Both the position numbers and the translations under genes were made by a program. The notes beneath the pieces are model-generated. The model was not told the DNA's origin. It did not search any database and was given only the letters and a program-made list of their open reading frames with translations. Below are positions 17,946 to 27,023 of a stretch of 64,000 bases of DNA, piece after piece; position 1 is the first letter of the stretch; every line of letters starts with the position of its first letter. This stretch comes from Streptomyces sp. NBC_00193 (GTDB taxonomy: Bacteria > Actinomycetota > Actinomycetes > Streptomycetales > Streptomycetaceae): positions 5,022,001-5,086,000 of the forward strand of contig NZ_JAPEMM010000001.1 in NCBI RefSeq assembly GCF_026342735.1, read 5' to 3'.

Positions 17946-19171
17946 GTCCGAACTCCGAGGACCGCTACACGGTCATCTCCGCCGACTGCCACGCGGGCGC
18001 CGACCTGCTGGACTACAAGCCGTACCTGGAGAAGCGCCACCACGCCGAGTTCGACGCCTGGGCCGCGACCTACGTCAACCCGTACGAGGACCTCCTCGCG
18101 GACACGGCCGACCGCAACTGGAACTCGCAGCGGCGCCTCACCGAGCTCGAAGCCGACGGGATCGTCGCGGAGGTGCTCTTCCCGAACACCATCCCGCCGT
18201 TCTTCCCCAAGGCCTCGCTGATGGCCCAGCCCCCGACGGCGGCCGAGTACGAGATGCGCTGGGCCGGGCTCCAGGCCCACAACCGGTGGCTGGCGGACTT
18301 CTGCGCGGACGCGCCGGGCCGCCGGGCGGGCGTGGTCCAGATCCTGCTGAACGACGTGGACGCGGCGGTCAAGGAGATCCGCCGCACCCGCAACGCGGGC
18401 CTGACCGGCGGCATCCTGCTGCCCGGCGTCCCGCCCGGCTCCACCGTTCCCGAGCTCTACTCGGAGGTCTACGACCCGATCTGGGCCGTCTGCGACGAGC
18501 TGGACGTCCCGGTCAACCACCACGGCGGCTCCGCCTCGCCGCCGCTGGGCGACGAGCCGGCGGCGCGGGCCGTCTTCATGGTGGAGACCACCTGGTTCTC
18601 CCACCGGGCCCTGTGGCACCTCATCTTCGGCGGAGCCTTCCGCCGCAACCCCGGGCTGAAGCTGGTCCTGACGGAGCAGGGCTCCGGCTGGATCCCGGGC
18701 GTGATCGAGATGCTGGACTACTACCACGGCCGCCTGGTCGCGGCCTCGGCCACCGCCGAGGCAAAGTTCGGCGCCGGGCTGGCGGAGTCCATGGGCAAGG
18801 GGCCGAGCGAGGTCTGGCGGGAGAACTGCTTCGTGGGAGCGAGCTTCATGCGCCCCCACGAGGTCCCGCTGCGGGACCGGATCGGCCTCGACAAGATCAT
18901 GTGGGGCAGCGACTACCCCCACGACGAGGGCACCACGCCCTACTCCCGCGAGGGCCTGCGCATCGCCTACGCGGGCCTGCCCCGCGAGGAGGTCGCCGCC
19001 ATGGTCGGCGGCAACGCCGCCCGCGTGTACGGCTTCGACCTCGCCCTCCTGGACGCGGTCGCCGCCAAGCACGGCCCCCTCGTCTCGGAGGTCGCGCAGC
19101 CCCTGACGGAGGTCCCGCCGGGAGCCACCAGCCCGGCCTTCGCCCGCGGGGGCTCGGTCCGGGTCTGGTGA
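17942..19171 (+). CDS. Amidohydrolase family protein, second copy
   Basis: 409 residues from a GTG overlapping the upstream stop, paralogous to the preceding gene: ISADCHAGADLLDY near the N-terminus, NHHGGSASP in the middle, and WGSDYPHDEGTTPYS near the C-terminus carry the metal ligands. The match is by motif order and length; the two differ in the C-terminal third. Tight coupling of two related amidohydrolases suggests a two-subunit enzyme or two steps of one pathway. Last gene of the TetR-linked operon. A 15-bp hairpin at 19258-19302 follows. Confidence 0.85.
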   Translation: MSPNSEDRYTVISADCHAGADLLDYKPYLEKRHHAEFDAWAATYVNPYEDLLADTADRNWNSQRRLTELEADGIVAEVLFPNTIPPFFPKASLMAQPPTAAEYEMRWAGLQAHNRWLADFCADAPGRRAGVVQILLNDVDAAVKEIRRTRNAGLTGGILLPGVPPGSTVPELYSEVYDPIWAVCDELDVPVNHHGGSASPPLGDEPAARAVFMVETTWFSHRALWHLIFGGAFRRNPGLKLVLTEQGSGWIPGVIEMLDYYHGRLVAASATAEAKFGAGLAESMGKGPSEVWRENCFVGASFMRPHEVPLRDRIGLDKIMWGSDYPHDEGTTPYSREGLRIAYAGLPREEVAAMVGGNAARVYGFDLALLDAVAAKHGPLVSEVAQPLTEVPPGATSPAFARGGSVRVW

Positions 19172-19257
19172 CCGGGAGCGCGCGAACGCCCCGTAGCACC
19201 GGGGCCGCCTGACCCGGGGGTCCCGGCGGTCCCGGCGCGCCGGGTGCTCCGGGTGCT

Positions 19258-19302
19258 CCCGCCGGAGCGGCTCAGTCCCTGCGGACGAGCCGCTCCGGCG
19301 GG
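19258..19302. terminator. Convergent terminator overlapping the NACHT gene end
   Basis: Perfect 15-bp stem (19258-19272 with 19288-19302), 15-nt loop. The right arm lies inside the last ten codons of the NACHT gene on the minus strand, and the loop includes its stop. It should stop transcripts from both sides. Confidence 0.7.
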
Positions 19303-22300
19303 ATCAGCTCGGTACCCCTCACGTGGGTGCCCCGGCGCAGTTCGATCACCAGCTGCTCCACGGGCGCGAGCGGCGACAGGTCCACGGTCCCCAGGCATTC
19401 GCTCAGCACGAGCCGGCGCAGCGCGGGGAACTCGCGCAGCGCCTCCAGCGACCCCTCCAGGGCGCACCGGATCAGCACGAGCCGGCCGAGGCGTTCGTAC
19501 GGCAGGAGGGCTCCGGCCGACACCGGCGCGGCGTGCCGGATCTGCAGCGCGGTCAGTCCCCTGAGCGGCAGCGAGCGCACCAGCTGCCGGTACTGCCCGC
19601 TCCCGGCGACCGTCAGCTTCTCCACCCGCGGCCAGCGCTCGATCCCGTCGAGCGTCATCCGGCGGGCGCCCTGCCACAGGTGCAGCGCGGTCAGCGAGTC
19701 CGCTGCGGGGACGTCCCCGATCCGGCGCTGCTCCGGCTCGAAGCCGATGACCAGCGAGCGCAGGCCGGCCGCGCCCGCCAGCGGGGCGAGCGAGAGGTCG
19801 TCGCGGAGGTAGCCGAAGGCGAGGCTGTCCGCCCGGAGTTCGCCCACCACCTCGATCCCGGTGACCTGCGGGCAGTCCAGGACGCCCAGGTGCCGCAGCG
19901 CGGACTGCCCGGCCAGCGGGGACAGATCGGCCAGCCGCGGATTGCGGTGCAGGGTCAGCGACTCCAGGTCCCGCCGCCGCACGAGCTCCGGCGGGATCGG
20001 GCCGTCCCAGGTGACGTGCAGCCGGCGGACGTGCCGGAGCCGGTCCAGGGCCCGTAACTGTCCGGGCGTCCGCACGTGCAGGTGGGCCGTGTTCATGGGG
20101 GCGTCCGCGAGGACCGTGTCCGCGTACACGTCCACGGGGAACCGCCCCCAGGCGTCGGAGAGTTCGCGGGCGGCCTCGTAGCGGTCGTCCGTCCGGAAGC
20201 CCGCGATCACCTGGAGCGCCCGGTCGCCGCCGACGAGCGCCGCCGTACGGATCGTCGCGGCGGCCTCGGCCTCGACGAGCCCGGCCGGCTCCGGGAGCAG
20301 CTCCAGTACCAGCTCCCCGGCCTTGGCCAGCTCCTCGGCCTGGCCCGGGGAGCGAGGGGGCAGCAGGAGCGCCGTCCGGGCCGTCACCTCGCGCCGGACC
20401 TCCGGATCCAGCTCCGGCGCGTGTTCCAGGCAGGCGGCCGCGAGCAGCACGAGCCGGCTGCGGTCGGGCTCCGACTGATCGGCTCGTGCAAGCAACTCGC
20501 GTAGCAGATAGGCCCGTTCGTCGGGACGGGCATGGCCCACGGCCATCCGGACCACGTTGTCCCAGGTGTACTCGTGCGCATTGCGCACGAGGACGCCGAA
20601 GTCCCGTGCCTCCACCGCCGCCTTGGCGCCGAGGTAGTCCTGGAAGGTCTGGTGGACGAACAGGACCGAGCCCGGTACCGGCTCGCGGAGCAACCCGCTG
20701 CGGATCAGCAGGTGACGGAACACCGTCTGCGCGCTGCCCTGCGCCTTGACCTGGGGCATGGAGTCGAGCGAGGAGGCGATCATCCCGATCGCCTCCTCGG
20801 CGGAGGCCTCCACCTGTCCGTTGCGGATCAGCCAGTACGCCAGCCGCTGGAGCAGCAGGGTCTGCTCGTCCCGGCTGAGGTAGACGCCCTCGATCCCGGA
20901 GATGTCCCGTTCGCTGTCGCGGCGGATCAGCAGCATGTCCAGAGCCGTGTCGTAGAGCTCCTTGCGGGCCCGGGGCAGATGCATCCGGCGGTCCCGGTTC
21001 AGTGCACAGAGCAGGGCGCACATGAGCGGGTTCGTCGCCAGCCTGCCCAGGTCCCGGCGCGATCCCACGGCCTCCAGGAGGGCCTTCTCGTACCGGTCGA
21101 GCAGGTCGCGCTCCGGCCCCTCGCCCTGGCCGTGCGCCTCCGCCCGGGCGGAGGCGTGCCAGTGCGTGATGAAGGCGCCGACGTCGTCCCGGTCCATCGG
21201 CAGCAGGGCGAGGGAGGTGAAACCGTGGGCGGCCAGCCAGTCCTCGGGTACGGCCGAGTGGCGGGTGGTGACCACGAAGCGGGCCTGCGGGTACTCGGTG
21301 AGCAGGGCCCGCAGCCAGGACTCGGTCCTGTCGCGCAGCCGCGGAGGAACCTCGTCCACTCCGTCGATCAGCACCAGGGCCCGCCCGGAGGCGAGGAGTC
21401 CGGTGATCCAGCCCTCCGGAGGCAGGAGCGGGACCCCGGTCGCGCCGAGCCAGTCCTGCGGCCGGGGCAGGCCGGCGGGGGAGTTGAAGGAGCGCAGCGG
21501 CAGGACGAAGGGGACCAGGCCGTTCCAGTCCGGCAGCTGGGGTCCGAAGCTGTTCCGGGCCGCATTGAGGGCCAGCCATTTCACGAGGGTGCTCTTGCCC
21601 GAGCCGGCCGGGCCGCGCAGCAGCACGCGCTCCGTCGCGTTGAGCGCCACCTCGGCCTTCACCGAGCTCTGCAGGCCCGGCTCTTCGAGGAACTCCCCGC
21701 CGCTGACCGCGAGGCTGATGTAGGCCAGGTCCAGCGACCAGTCCTGGCGGTCCTGGCTGAGCGTCAGGCCGTACAGCTGGACCCGCCCCTGGGCCCCGGC
21801 GACGTACCGGGCGTACTGCTCCTCGAAGGCCGCGGCGGCCTCCGCGTCGGCTGCGGCGCGGGGGTCGTCCGTGGCCCGGGGGTCGTTCGCGGCGCGGGGG
21901 TCCTCGCCCCGGGCGGAGCTCCCGTCCTCGGCGGTCCGGCCGCCGAGGCACAGCACGAACAGCTCCCGGTAGGCGGCCTCCGCCGCGGGGGTCAGTTCCG
22001 CGGGCGGCGGGGGCACGGGGACGGCCGAGGGGTCGTGGGCGGCCGTGACGAGGGCCCCGGCCTGTTTCGGGCCGAGCGCGGCGAACGCCCGGCCGACGGC
22101 GGCCACCGCCGCGGAGCGGTCGGGCTCGTCCAGCCCCGCGCTCGCCTCCGTCAGCAGGGCGATCAGCCTGTTCGCGCGGCGCAGCAGGTCGGGGCCGTTC
22201 TCCCGCACCGGCCTGATCCGGATTCCCCCCGGCGGCCGGGCCCTGGCCAGCGCCCGCGCCACGGCGTCCGCCGCCTCCAAGGCGATCCCCTCGAAACCCG

Positions 22301-22319
22301 GTTCGTACCCCATCCCCAT
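19272..22319 (-). CDS. NACHT domain STAND NTPase with leucine-rich C-terminus
   Basis: 1015 residues. N-terminal 220 residues are helical with an acidic/Ala-rich linker. The NACHT NTPase has Walker A GPAGSGKSTLVKW near residue 236, Walker B ALVLIDGVDEVPP near residue 316 (Gly-x-Asp-Glu as in NACHT), sensor-like VVTTRHSAVPEDW, and the helical region beyond. The last 280 residues repeat short Leu-x2-Leu units (LESLTLHRNPRLADLSPL, LRRLVLSECLGTVDLSPL), an LRR-like sensor. Some bacterial NACHT proteins protect against phage, others are developmental; the role here is unknown and no effector domain is evident. Starts ATG 22319 or, by ribosome-site spacing, 22313. It stands alone. Confidence 0.88.
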   Translation of the reverse strand: MGMGYEPGFEGIALEAADAVARALARARPPGGIRIRPVRENGPDLLRRANRLIALLTEASAGLDEPDRSAAVAAVGRAFAALGPKQAGALVTAAHDPSAVPVPPPPAELTPAAEAAYRELFVLCLGGRTAEDGSSARGEDPRAANDPRATDDPRAAADAEAAAAFEEQYARYVAGAQGRVQLYGLTLSQDRQDWSLDLAYISLAVSGGEFLEEPGLQSSVKAEVALNATERVLLRGPAGSGKSTLVKWLALNAARNSFGPQLPDWNGLVPFVLPLRSFNSPAGLPRPQDWLGATGVPLLPPEGWITGLLASGRALVLIDGVDEVPPRLRDRTESWLRALLTEYPQARFVVTTRHSAVPEDWLAAHGFTSLALLPMDRDDVGAFITHWHASARAEAHGQGEGPERDLLDRYEKALLEAVGSRRDLGRLATNPLMCALLCALNRDRRMHLPRARKELYDTALDMLLIRRDSERDISGIEGVYLSRDEQTLLLQRLAYWLIRNGQVEASAEEAIGMIASSLDSMPQVKAQGSAQTVFRHLLIRSGLLREPVPGSVLFVHQTFQDYLGAKAAVEARDFGVLVRNAHEYTWDNVVRMAVGHARPDERAYLLRELLARADQSEPDRSRLVLLAAACLEHAPELDPEVRREVTARTALLLPPRSPGQAEELAKAGELVLELLPEPAGLVEAEAAATIRTAALVGGDRALQVIAGFRTDDRYEAARELSDAWGRFPVDVYADTVLADAPMNTAHLHVRTPGQLRALDRLRHVRRLHVTWDGPIPPELVRRRDLESLTLHRNPRLADLSPLAGQSALRHLGVLDCPQVTGIEVVGELRADSLAFGYLRDDLSLAPLAGAAGLRSLVIGFEPEQRRIGDVPAADSLTALHLWQGARRMTLDGIERWPRVEKLTVAGSGQYRQLVRSLPLRGLTALQIRHAAPVSAGALLPYERLGRLVLIRCALEGSLEALREFPALRRLVLSECLGTVDLSPLAPVEQLVIELRRGTHVRGTELIPPERLVRRD

Positions 22320-22364
22320 GCCCTCCCCTTGGCCCGGACACCCTCACCGGGAAGCATCTCGTGA

Positions 22365-22397
22365 ACCGTCGGTAACACCGATGGATACCGATCGGTA
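22365..22397. promoter_or_regulatory. Candidate operator, repeated ACCG-CGGTA motif
   Basis: A perfect 12-bp palindrome TACCGATCGGTA at 22386-22397 and a related half-site ACCGTCGGTA at 22365-22374, in the divergent 122-bp gap between the NACHT gene and the sterol desaturase gene. It could serve either promoter. Confidence 0.45.
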
Positions 22398-22441
22398 ACA
22401 ACCCCTAGCCGAGCCCCCGAACCCGCCTCTATGGTGCGGAC

Positions 22442-23344
22442 ATGCCGAACCTGCCCGATGTCGTGCTGTGGTCCATACCCGCCTTTGTCCTGCTCACCGT
22501 CATAGAGCTGGTGAGCTATCGCATCCATCCCGACGAGGACGCCGCCGGGTACGAGACCAAGGACGCCGTCACCAGCCTCGGCATGGGGATCGGCAGCCTC
22601 GGCTTCGACTTCCTCTGGAAGATCCCGATCGTCGCGATCTACACCGCGGTCTACGAGCTCACCCCGCTGCGCGTCCCCGTCCTGTGGTGGACCGTTCCGC
22701 TGATGCTGCTCGCCCAGGACTTCCTCTACTACTGGCAGCACCGCGGCCACCACGTGATCCGGATCCTGTGGGCCTGCCACGTCGTCCACCACAGCAGCCG
22801 CAAGTTCAACCTCACCACCGCCCTGCGCCAGCCCTGGACCAGCGCCACCTCCTGGCCGTTCTACCTCCCGATGATCGCGCTCGGCGTGCACCCGGCCGCC
22901 ATCGCGTTCTGCTACTCGGTCAACCTCGTCTACCAGTTCTGGATCCACACCGAGCGCATCGGCAAACTGCCCCGGCCCATCGAGTTCGTCTTCAACTCGC
23001 CCTCCCACCACCGCGTCCACCACGCCTCCCAGGGCGGCTACCTGGACCGGAACTTCGGCGGCATCCTGATCGTCTGGGACCGGATGTTCGGCTCCTGGGT
23101 GGGGGAGACGGACAAGCCCGTCTTCGGCCTCACCAAGAACATCGAGACCTACAACCCGCTGCGCGTCGCCACCCACGAGTACGCCTCCATCGCCCGGGAC
23201 GTACGCGGGGCCACCACCTGGCGCGAGCGCGCCGGACGCGTCTTCGGCGGCCCCGGCTGGCAGCCGGCGCAGGCAGGGCAGCCCGCGCAGGCCGCCCCCG
23301 CCGAGGCGTCCGCGTCCGCGCCCGCCCCGGAGCACGCCGCGTGA
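22442..23344 (+). CDS. Sterol desaturase / fatty acid hydroxylase family protein
   Basis: 300 residues. Multiple transmembrane helices (about 10-25, 75-100, 135-165) and the eight-histidine di-iron motifs of the family: QHRGHH near 99, CHVVHHSSRKFN near 111, and PSHHRVHHASQGG near 184. Members hydroxylate or desaturate lipids using O2. Substrate in Streptomyces is unknown (not necessarily sterol; hopanoid or fatty acyl lipids are possible). The C-terminus is a Pro/Ala tail. The stop overlaps the GTG of the next gene, so the two are co-translated. Confidence 0.9.
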   Translation: MPNLPDVVLWSIPAFVLLTVIELVSYRIHPDEDAAGYETKDAVTSLGMGIGSLGFDFLWKIPIVAIYTAVYELTPLRVPVLWWTVPLMLLAQDFLYYWQHRGHHVIRILWACHVVHHSSRKFNLTTALRQPWTSATSWPFYLPMIALGVHPAAIAFCYSVNLVYQFWIHTERIGKLPRPIEFVFNSPSHHRVHHASQGGYLDRNFGGILIVWDRMFGSWVGETDKPVFGLTKNIETYNPLRVATHEYASIARDVRGATTWRERAGRVFGGPGWQPAQAGQPAQAAPAEASASAPAPEHAA

Positions 23345-24066
23345 GCGCCGCCGGGTCCACCGATCGCGCGCAGTCCCGTACGCCCTCCTGGGCGCGCCCC
23401 GCCGTCCCCCCGGGCTCCGGCCCCGCCACCAGGGCGCTGCTCGTCGCCTTCGCGGCCGCCACCGCCGTGGACCTCGGATCCCTGCTGGCGGACTGGCACA
23501 CCGGGCACCTCATCGCCAAGCCGCTGCTGATGCCGCTGCTCGTTGTTTACGTGATCACCCGCCGCGCCCCCCGCCTGCTGATCGCGGCCCTGCTGTTCGG
23601 CTGGGGCGGGGACCTGGCCCTGCTCTTCGACGCCGATCCCGCCTTCCTGATCGGCATGGGCTCCTTCGCCGCCGGGCACGTCTGCTACCTCGTGCTGTTC
23701 GGCCGCCGCCGGACGGGCCCCCTGCTCGGGGCCGCGTACGCCGCCGCGCTCCTGTCCACCGTCACGCTGCTCTGGGGCGACCTGCCCGCGGAGCTGCGGA
23801 TCCCGGTCGCCGGGTACAGCCTGCTGCTCACCGCCATGGCCTACCGCTCCAGCGCCCTGGGGCGGCGGGCCGGGCTCGGCGGGGCGCTGTTCCTGCTCTC
23901 CGACACCCTCATCGCCACAGGGGTCGCCGAGTGGCCCCAGCTGCCCCGCCCCGACTTCTGGGTCATGGCGACCTACGTGGCGGCCCAGTACCTGCTGGCC
24001 ACGGGAGCACTCGCGCCGGAGCGGGCGTACGGTAGGGAGGCCCTACAGGGCTCAACCATTTCCTAG
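23341..24066 (+). CDS. YhhN/TMEM86 lysoplasmalogenase-like membrane protein
   Basis: 241 residues from a GTG overlapping the previous stop. After 30 polar residues come six to eight transmembrane segments (for example LLVAFAAATAVDLGSLL, LLMPLLVVYVITRR, LLSTVTLLWGDL). The motif FLLSDTLIATGV with the conserved Asp and the Gly-Asp in WGGDLALLF match the YhhN family, whose eukaryotic member TMEM86 hydrolyses the vinyl ether of lysoplasmalogen. Substrate in Streptomyces is unclear because they are aerobic. Coupling to the sterol desaturase-like gene hints at a lipid pathway. Confidence 0.85.
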   Translation: MSAAGSTDRAQSRTPSWARPAVPPGSGPATRALLVAFAAATAVDLGSLLADWHTGHLIAKPLLMPLLVVYVITRRAPRLLIAALLFGWGGDLALLFDADPAFLIGMGSFAAGHVCYLVLFGRRRTGPLLGAAYAAALLSTVTLLWGDLPAELRIPVAGYSLLLTAMAYRSSALGRRAGLGGALFLLSDTLIATGVAEWPQLPRPDFWVMATYVAAQYLLATGALAPERAYGREALQGSTIS

Positions 24067-24084
24067 CCGGAGGACTGCACCACC

Positions 24085-25128
24085 ATGCGCGCCACCGTCA
24101 TCCACGCCCCGCACGACATCCGCGTGGAGGAGGTGCCCGACGCTGCGATCCAGCGCCCCGAGGACGCCGTCGTCCGCGTCCTGCGTGCCTGCATCTGCGG
24201 CAGCGACCTCTGGGCCTACCAGGGCGTGGCCAAGCGGCAGCCGGGCCAGCGGATCGGCCACGAGTTCCTCGGCGTCGTCGAGGAGACCGGCTCCGCCGTC
24301 TCCGGCCTGCGCGCCGGCGACCTCGTCGTGGCCCCCTTCATGTGGTCCGACGGCACCTGCGACTACTGCACCGAGGGTCTGTACACCTCCTGCGAGCACG
24401 GCGGCTTCTGGGGCTCGGTCGGCCACGACGGCGGCCAGGGCGAGGCCGTCCGCGTCCCGCACGCCGACGGCACGCTCGTGAAGCTGCCCGCCGACGCCGT
24501 CTCCGACGACCACCTGCTGACCGCGCTCCTCGCGCTGTCCGACGTCATGGGCACCGGCCACCACGCCGCGCTCGGCGCGGGCGTCCGCAAGGGCTCCACC
24601 GTCGCCGTCGTCGGCGACGGCGCGGTCGGTCTGTGCGGCGTCCTCGCCGCCAAGCGCCTGGGCGCCGAGCGGATCATCGCACTGGGCCGCCACACCGCCC
24701 GTACGGACATCGCGAAGCTCTTCGGGGCCACCGACGTCGTCGCCGAGCGCGGCGAGGCCGCCGAGGCGGCCGTGCGCGAGCTCACCGGCGGCCAGGGCGC
24801 CCACTCGGTCATCGAGGCGGTCGGCACCGAGATGTCCATGCGCACCGCCGTGAACATCGCCCGCGACGGCGGGGCCATCGGCTACGTCGGCGTCCCGCAC
24901 GGCAGCGGCACCGGCCTCGACCTCGGTGTCATGTTCGACCGCAACCTCACCCTGCGCGGCGGTGTCGCGCCGGTCCGCGCGTACATCCCCGAGCTGCTCG
25001 CGGACGTGCTCAGCGGTGCGATCGACCCGTCGCCCGTCTTCGACCGGTCCGTCACCCTGGACGAGGTCCCGGACGGCTACCGGGCGATGGACGACCGCAG
25101 CGCGCTGAAGGTCATGATCAAGCCCTGA
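24085..25128 (+). CDS. Zinc-dependent alcohol dehydrogenase family protein
   Basis: 347 residues of the MDR superfamily. Catalytic zinc ligands: Cys in CICGSDLWAYQG near residue 38 and GHEFLG near residue 60. The structural-zinc lobe (GTCDYCTEGLYTSCEHGGF) shows only three of the usual four cysteines, so structural zinc binding is doubtful. Rossmann motif VVGDGAVGLCGVLAAKRLGA near residue 172 (GxGxxG). Similar to the threonine dehydrogenase/IMP dehydrogenase-like Zn-ADH group with Ser-Asp after the Cys. A strong terminator follows it at 25149. Substrate unknown. Confidence 0.87.
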   Translation: MRATVIHAPHDIRVEEVPDAAIQRPEDAVVRVLRACICGSDLWAYQGVAKRQPGQRIGHEFLGVVEETGSAVSGLRAGDLVVAPFMWSDGTCDYCTEGLYTSCEHGGFWGSVGHDGGQGEAVRVPHADGTLVKLPADAVSDDHLLTALLALSDVMGTGHHAALGAGVRKGSTVAVVGDGAVGLCGVLAAKRLGAERIIALGRHTARTDIAKLFGATDVVAERGEAAEAAVRELTGGQGAHSVIEAVGTEMSMRTAVNIARDGGAIGYVGVPHGSGTGLDLGVMFDRNLTLRGGVAPVRAYIPELLADVLSGAIDPSPVFDRSVTLDEVPDGYRAMDDRSALKVMIKP

Positions 25129-25148
25129 CGGCAGGGATCGAACGAACG

Positions 25149-25184
25149 GAAGGGCCGGGCGGGATGTTCCCCGCCCGGCCCTTC
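25149..25184 (+). terminator. Intrinsic terminator after ADH gene
   Basis: Perfect 15-bp stem (25149-25163 with 25170-25184), 6-nt loop, then TGTTCTTC. It sits between the ADH gene and the convergent protease gene. Confidence 0.8.
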
Positions 25185-25223
25185 TGTTCTTCAGTGTTTC
25201 AGTGGTTCAGCGCTTCAGCCGGC

Positions 25224-26768
25224 TTACTTGACGGCCTTCAGCGCGTCGACCACGCCGTAGCCGTAGTAGCCCGTCCGGCCCCAGCTGCTCTCGCAGGTGG
25301 TGGCGTCGATCAGGGTGCCTGCGGAGTTGTAGATCTGCGAGGGGCAGTCGGCCTTGGTGGCCTGGCCCTTGAGCAGCGCCTGGAGCATCGCGGGCGTGGC
25401 GTACGGGTGGGCGCTCTTGAGGAGCGCCGCGACACCGGCGACGTGCGGGGCGGCCATCGAGGTGCCCTGCTTGTAGCCGTAGCCGCCGCCCGGGATCGTC
25501 GACAGCACGCGGCCGTTGGCGTCCGGGGTGGCCGGGACCTGCCACTTGTCGCCACCGGGGGCGGCGACGTCGACGACTCCGAGGCCGTAGCTGGAGTAGT
25601 ACGAGCGCAGACCCTTGTCACCGGTCGCCGACACCGTGACCACGCCCGGGAGCTGGGTGGGCAGGTCGAAGCAGACGCTCGGGTCGATGGTGCGCGGCAC
25701 CGGGGTGGTGTCGTTCGGGCTGGTGTCGTCGGCGATCGAGTCGCCGGCCAGGTCGTGGTTGGAGTTGCCCGCCGAGGCCACGTGCAGCGTGCCCTTGCGC
25801 TCCGAGTACTTGGTGGCCCTGCCGATGGCCTCCACCAGCGCCTTCTGGTCCTCGTCCGCCTTGCAGTTGTAGAGCCAGGGGTCGACGTAGTAGCTGTTGT
25901 TGGTCACCTCGATCCCCTTCTCGGCGGCGAACATGAAGCCGCAGACGACCGCCTCGGTGTAGAAGAGGCTGGTGCCGGGCTCGCTCACCTTGATGCCGGC
26001 GACCTTGACGCCCGGCGCGACCCCGCTGATGCCGAGGCCGTTGCGCGGGGCCGCGATGGTGCCGGCCACGTGCGTGCCGTGGTCGCTGCCGTCCGCGTAC
26101 GGACGCCAGGCGCCCTCGCTGGTGTCCGCGACGCCGCCGACACAGTTGGCCGACTGCTCCTTGGAGAAGTTCGGCGCGATGTCGGGGTGAGTGTCGTCGA
26201 CACCCGTGTCGATGACGCCCACAGTGACGTTCTGGCTGCCATCGTTGATCTTGTGAGCCTGATCGGCCTTGATCGTCCGCAGGTCCCACTGGTTGGACTC
26301 CAGCGGCTCCTGACCCTCCTGGGCCGCCGCTGCGGCCTTGGCGGCGTCCGCCGCGCTCAGCTGCTGCGTCGCGCCCTCGTCGGTGGTCTGCACCGCCGAG
26401 AGGGGGGCCGTACGGGTGGCGCCGACCGAGTCGAACAGACCGCGGTTGGCGCGCAGCTGCTTGGCGAAGTCGGGGTTCTGGGAGTGTGCGACGACCACGC
26501 CTATCTGCTCATAGGCCGTCACCACCGTTCCACCGGCCCGCTCGATGGCCTTCTTCGCCGCCGTCACCGTGGCAAAGGTCCTCAAGTTCGCCACGTACGA
26601 CAGCTTCGGGCCGGTCGTCCCGGCCGTAGAGGTCGCAGCCGCGTCCGCCGTCGTGCTCAGCGGTGCGGCTGAAGCCGAGACCGAGGGCAGGAAGGCGAGC
26701 GAGGCGGTGAGCGCCAGGCCGACCGGTACGGCGAGAGCACGCCGGCGGCCGGATCCCAGATGAGCCAT
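25224..26768 (-). CDS. S8 family secreted serine peptidase (subtilisin-like)
   Basis: 514 residues. Signal peptide: basic start then ALAVPVGLALTASLAFLPSVSASA, cleaved near residue 35. A prodomain of about 100 residues (inhibitor I9-like, with LSYVANLRTFATVTAAKKAIE) follows. The catalytic triad motifs are VGVIDTGVDDTHPD (Asp), GSDHGTHVAGTI (His) and GTSMAAPHVAG (Ser). Two cysteines follow near the C-terminus (CPSQIY and TTCESSW), a likely disulfide. GGAGAACCC precedes the ATG. Probably an extracellular protease. No P-domain or other repeats are seen. Its divergent neighbour is the DUF485/acetate symporter operon. Confidence 0.93.
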   Translation of the reverse strand: MAHLGSGRRRALAVPVGLALTASLAFLPSVSASAAPLSTTADAAATSTAGTTGPKLSYVANLRTFATVTAAKKAIERAGGTVVTAYEQIGVVVAHSQNPDFAKQLRANRGLFDSVGATRTAPLSAVQTTDEGATQQLSAADAAKAAAAAQEGQEPLESNQWDLRTIKADQAHKINDGSQNVTVGVIDTGVDDTHPDIAPNFSKEQSANCVGGVADTSEGAWRPYADGSDHGTHVAGTIAAPRNGLGISGVAPGVKVAGIKVSEPGTSLFYTEAVVCGFMFAAEKGIEVTNNSYYVDPWLYNCKADEDQKALVEAIGRATKYSERKGTLHVASAGNSNHDLAGDSIADDTSPNDTTPVPRTIDPSVCFDLPTQLPGVVTVSATGDKGLRSYYSSYGLGVVDVAAPGGDKWQVPATPDANGRVLSTIPGGGYGYKQGTSMAAPHVAGVAALLKSAHPYATPAMLQALLKGQATKADCPSQIYNSAGTLIDATTCESSWGRTGYYGYGVVDALKAVK

Positions 26769-27023
26769 GGGTTCTCCAGATCATCTTTGAAAAAGCCGTC
26801 CGGGCGCGGTCGCGACGGACGGGTTCATGACAGGCGAACTTAGCGTTTCTGTGCCCGTCTGCGCCATTAGTTCGAGGAATCAGTTCCCAAAGAAACAAAC
26901 AGGTGTTGAACCACCCCGACGCGCCGGACGTGCCGTTGACAGGGGGATCGGCACCACCGTCCCCCCACGGAGGTTGTTTTGTCCGTCATCCCCACCGCCC
27001 CCGCGTCACAAGGAGAGTCCCCC

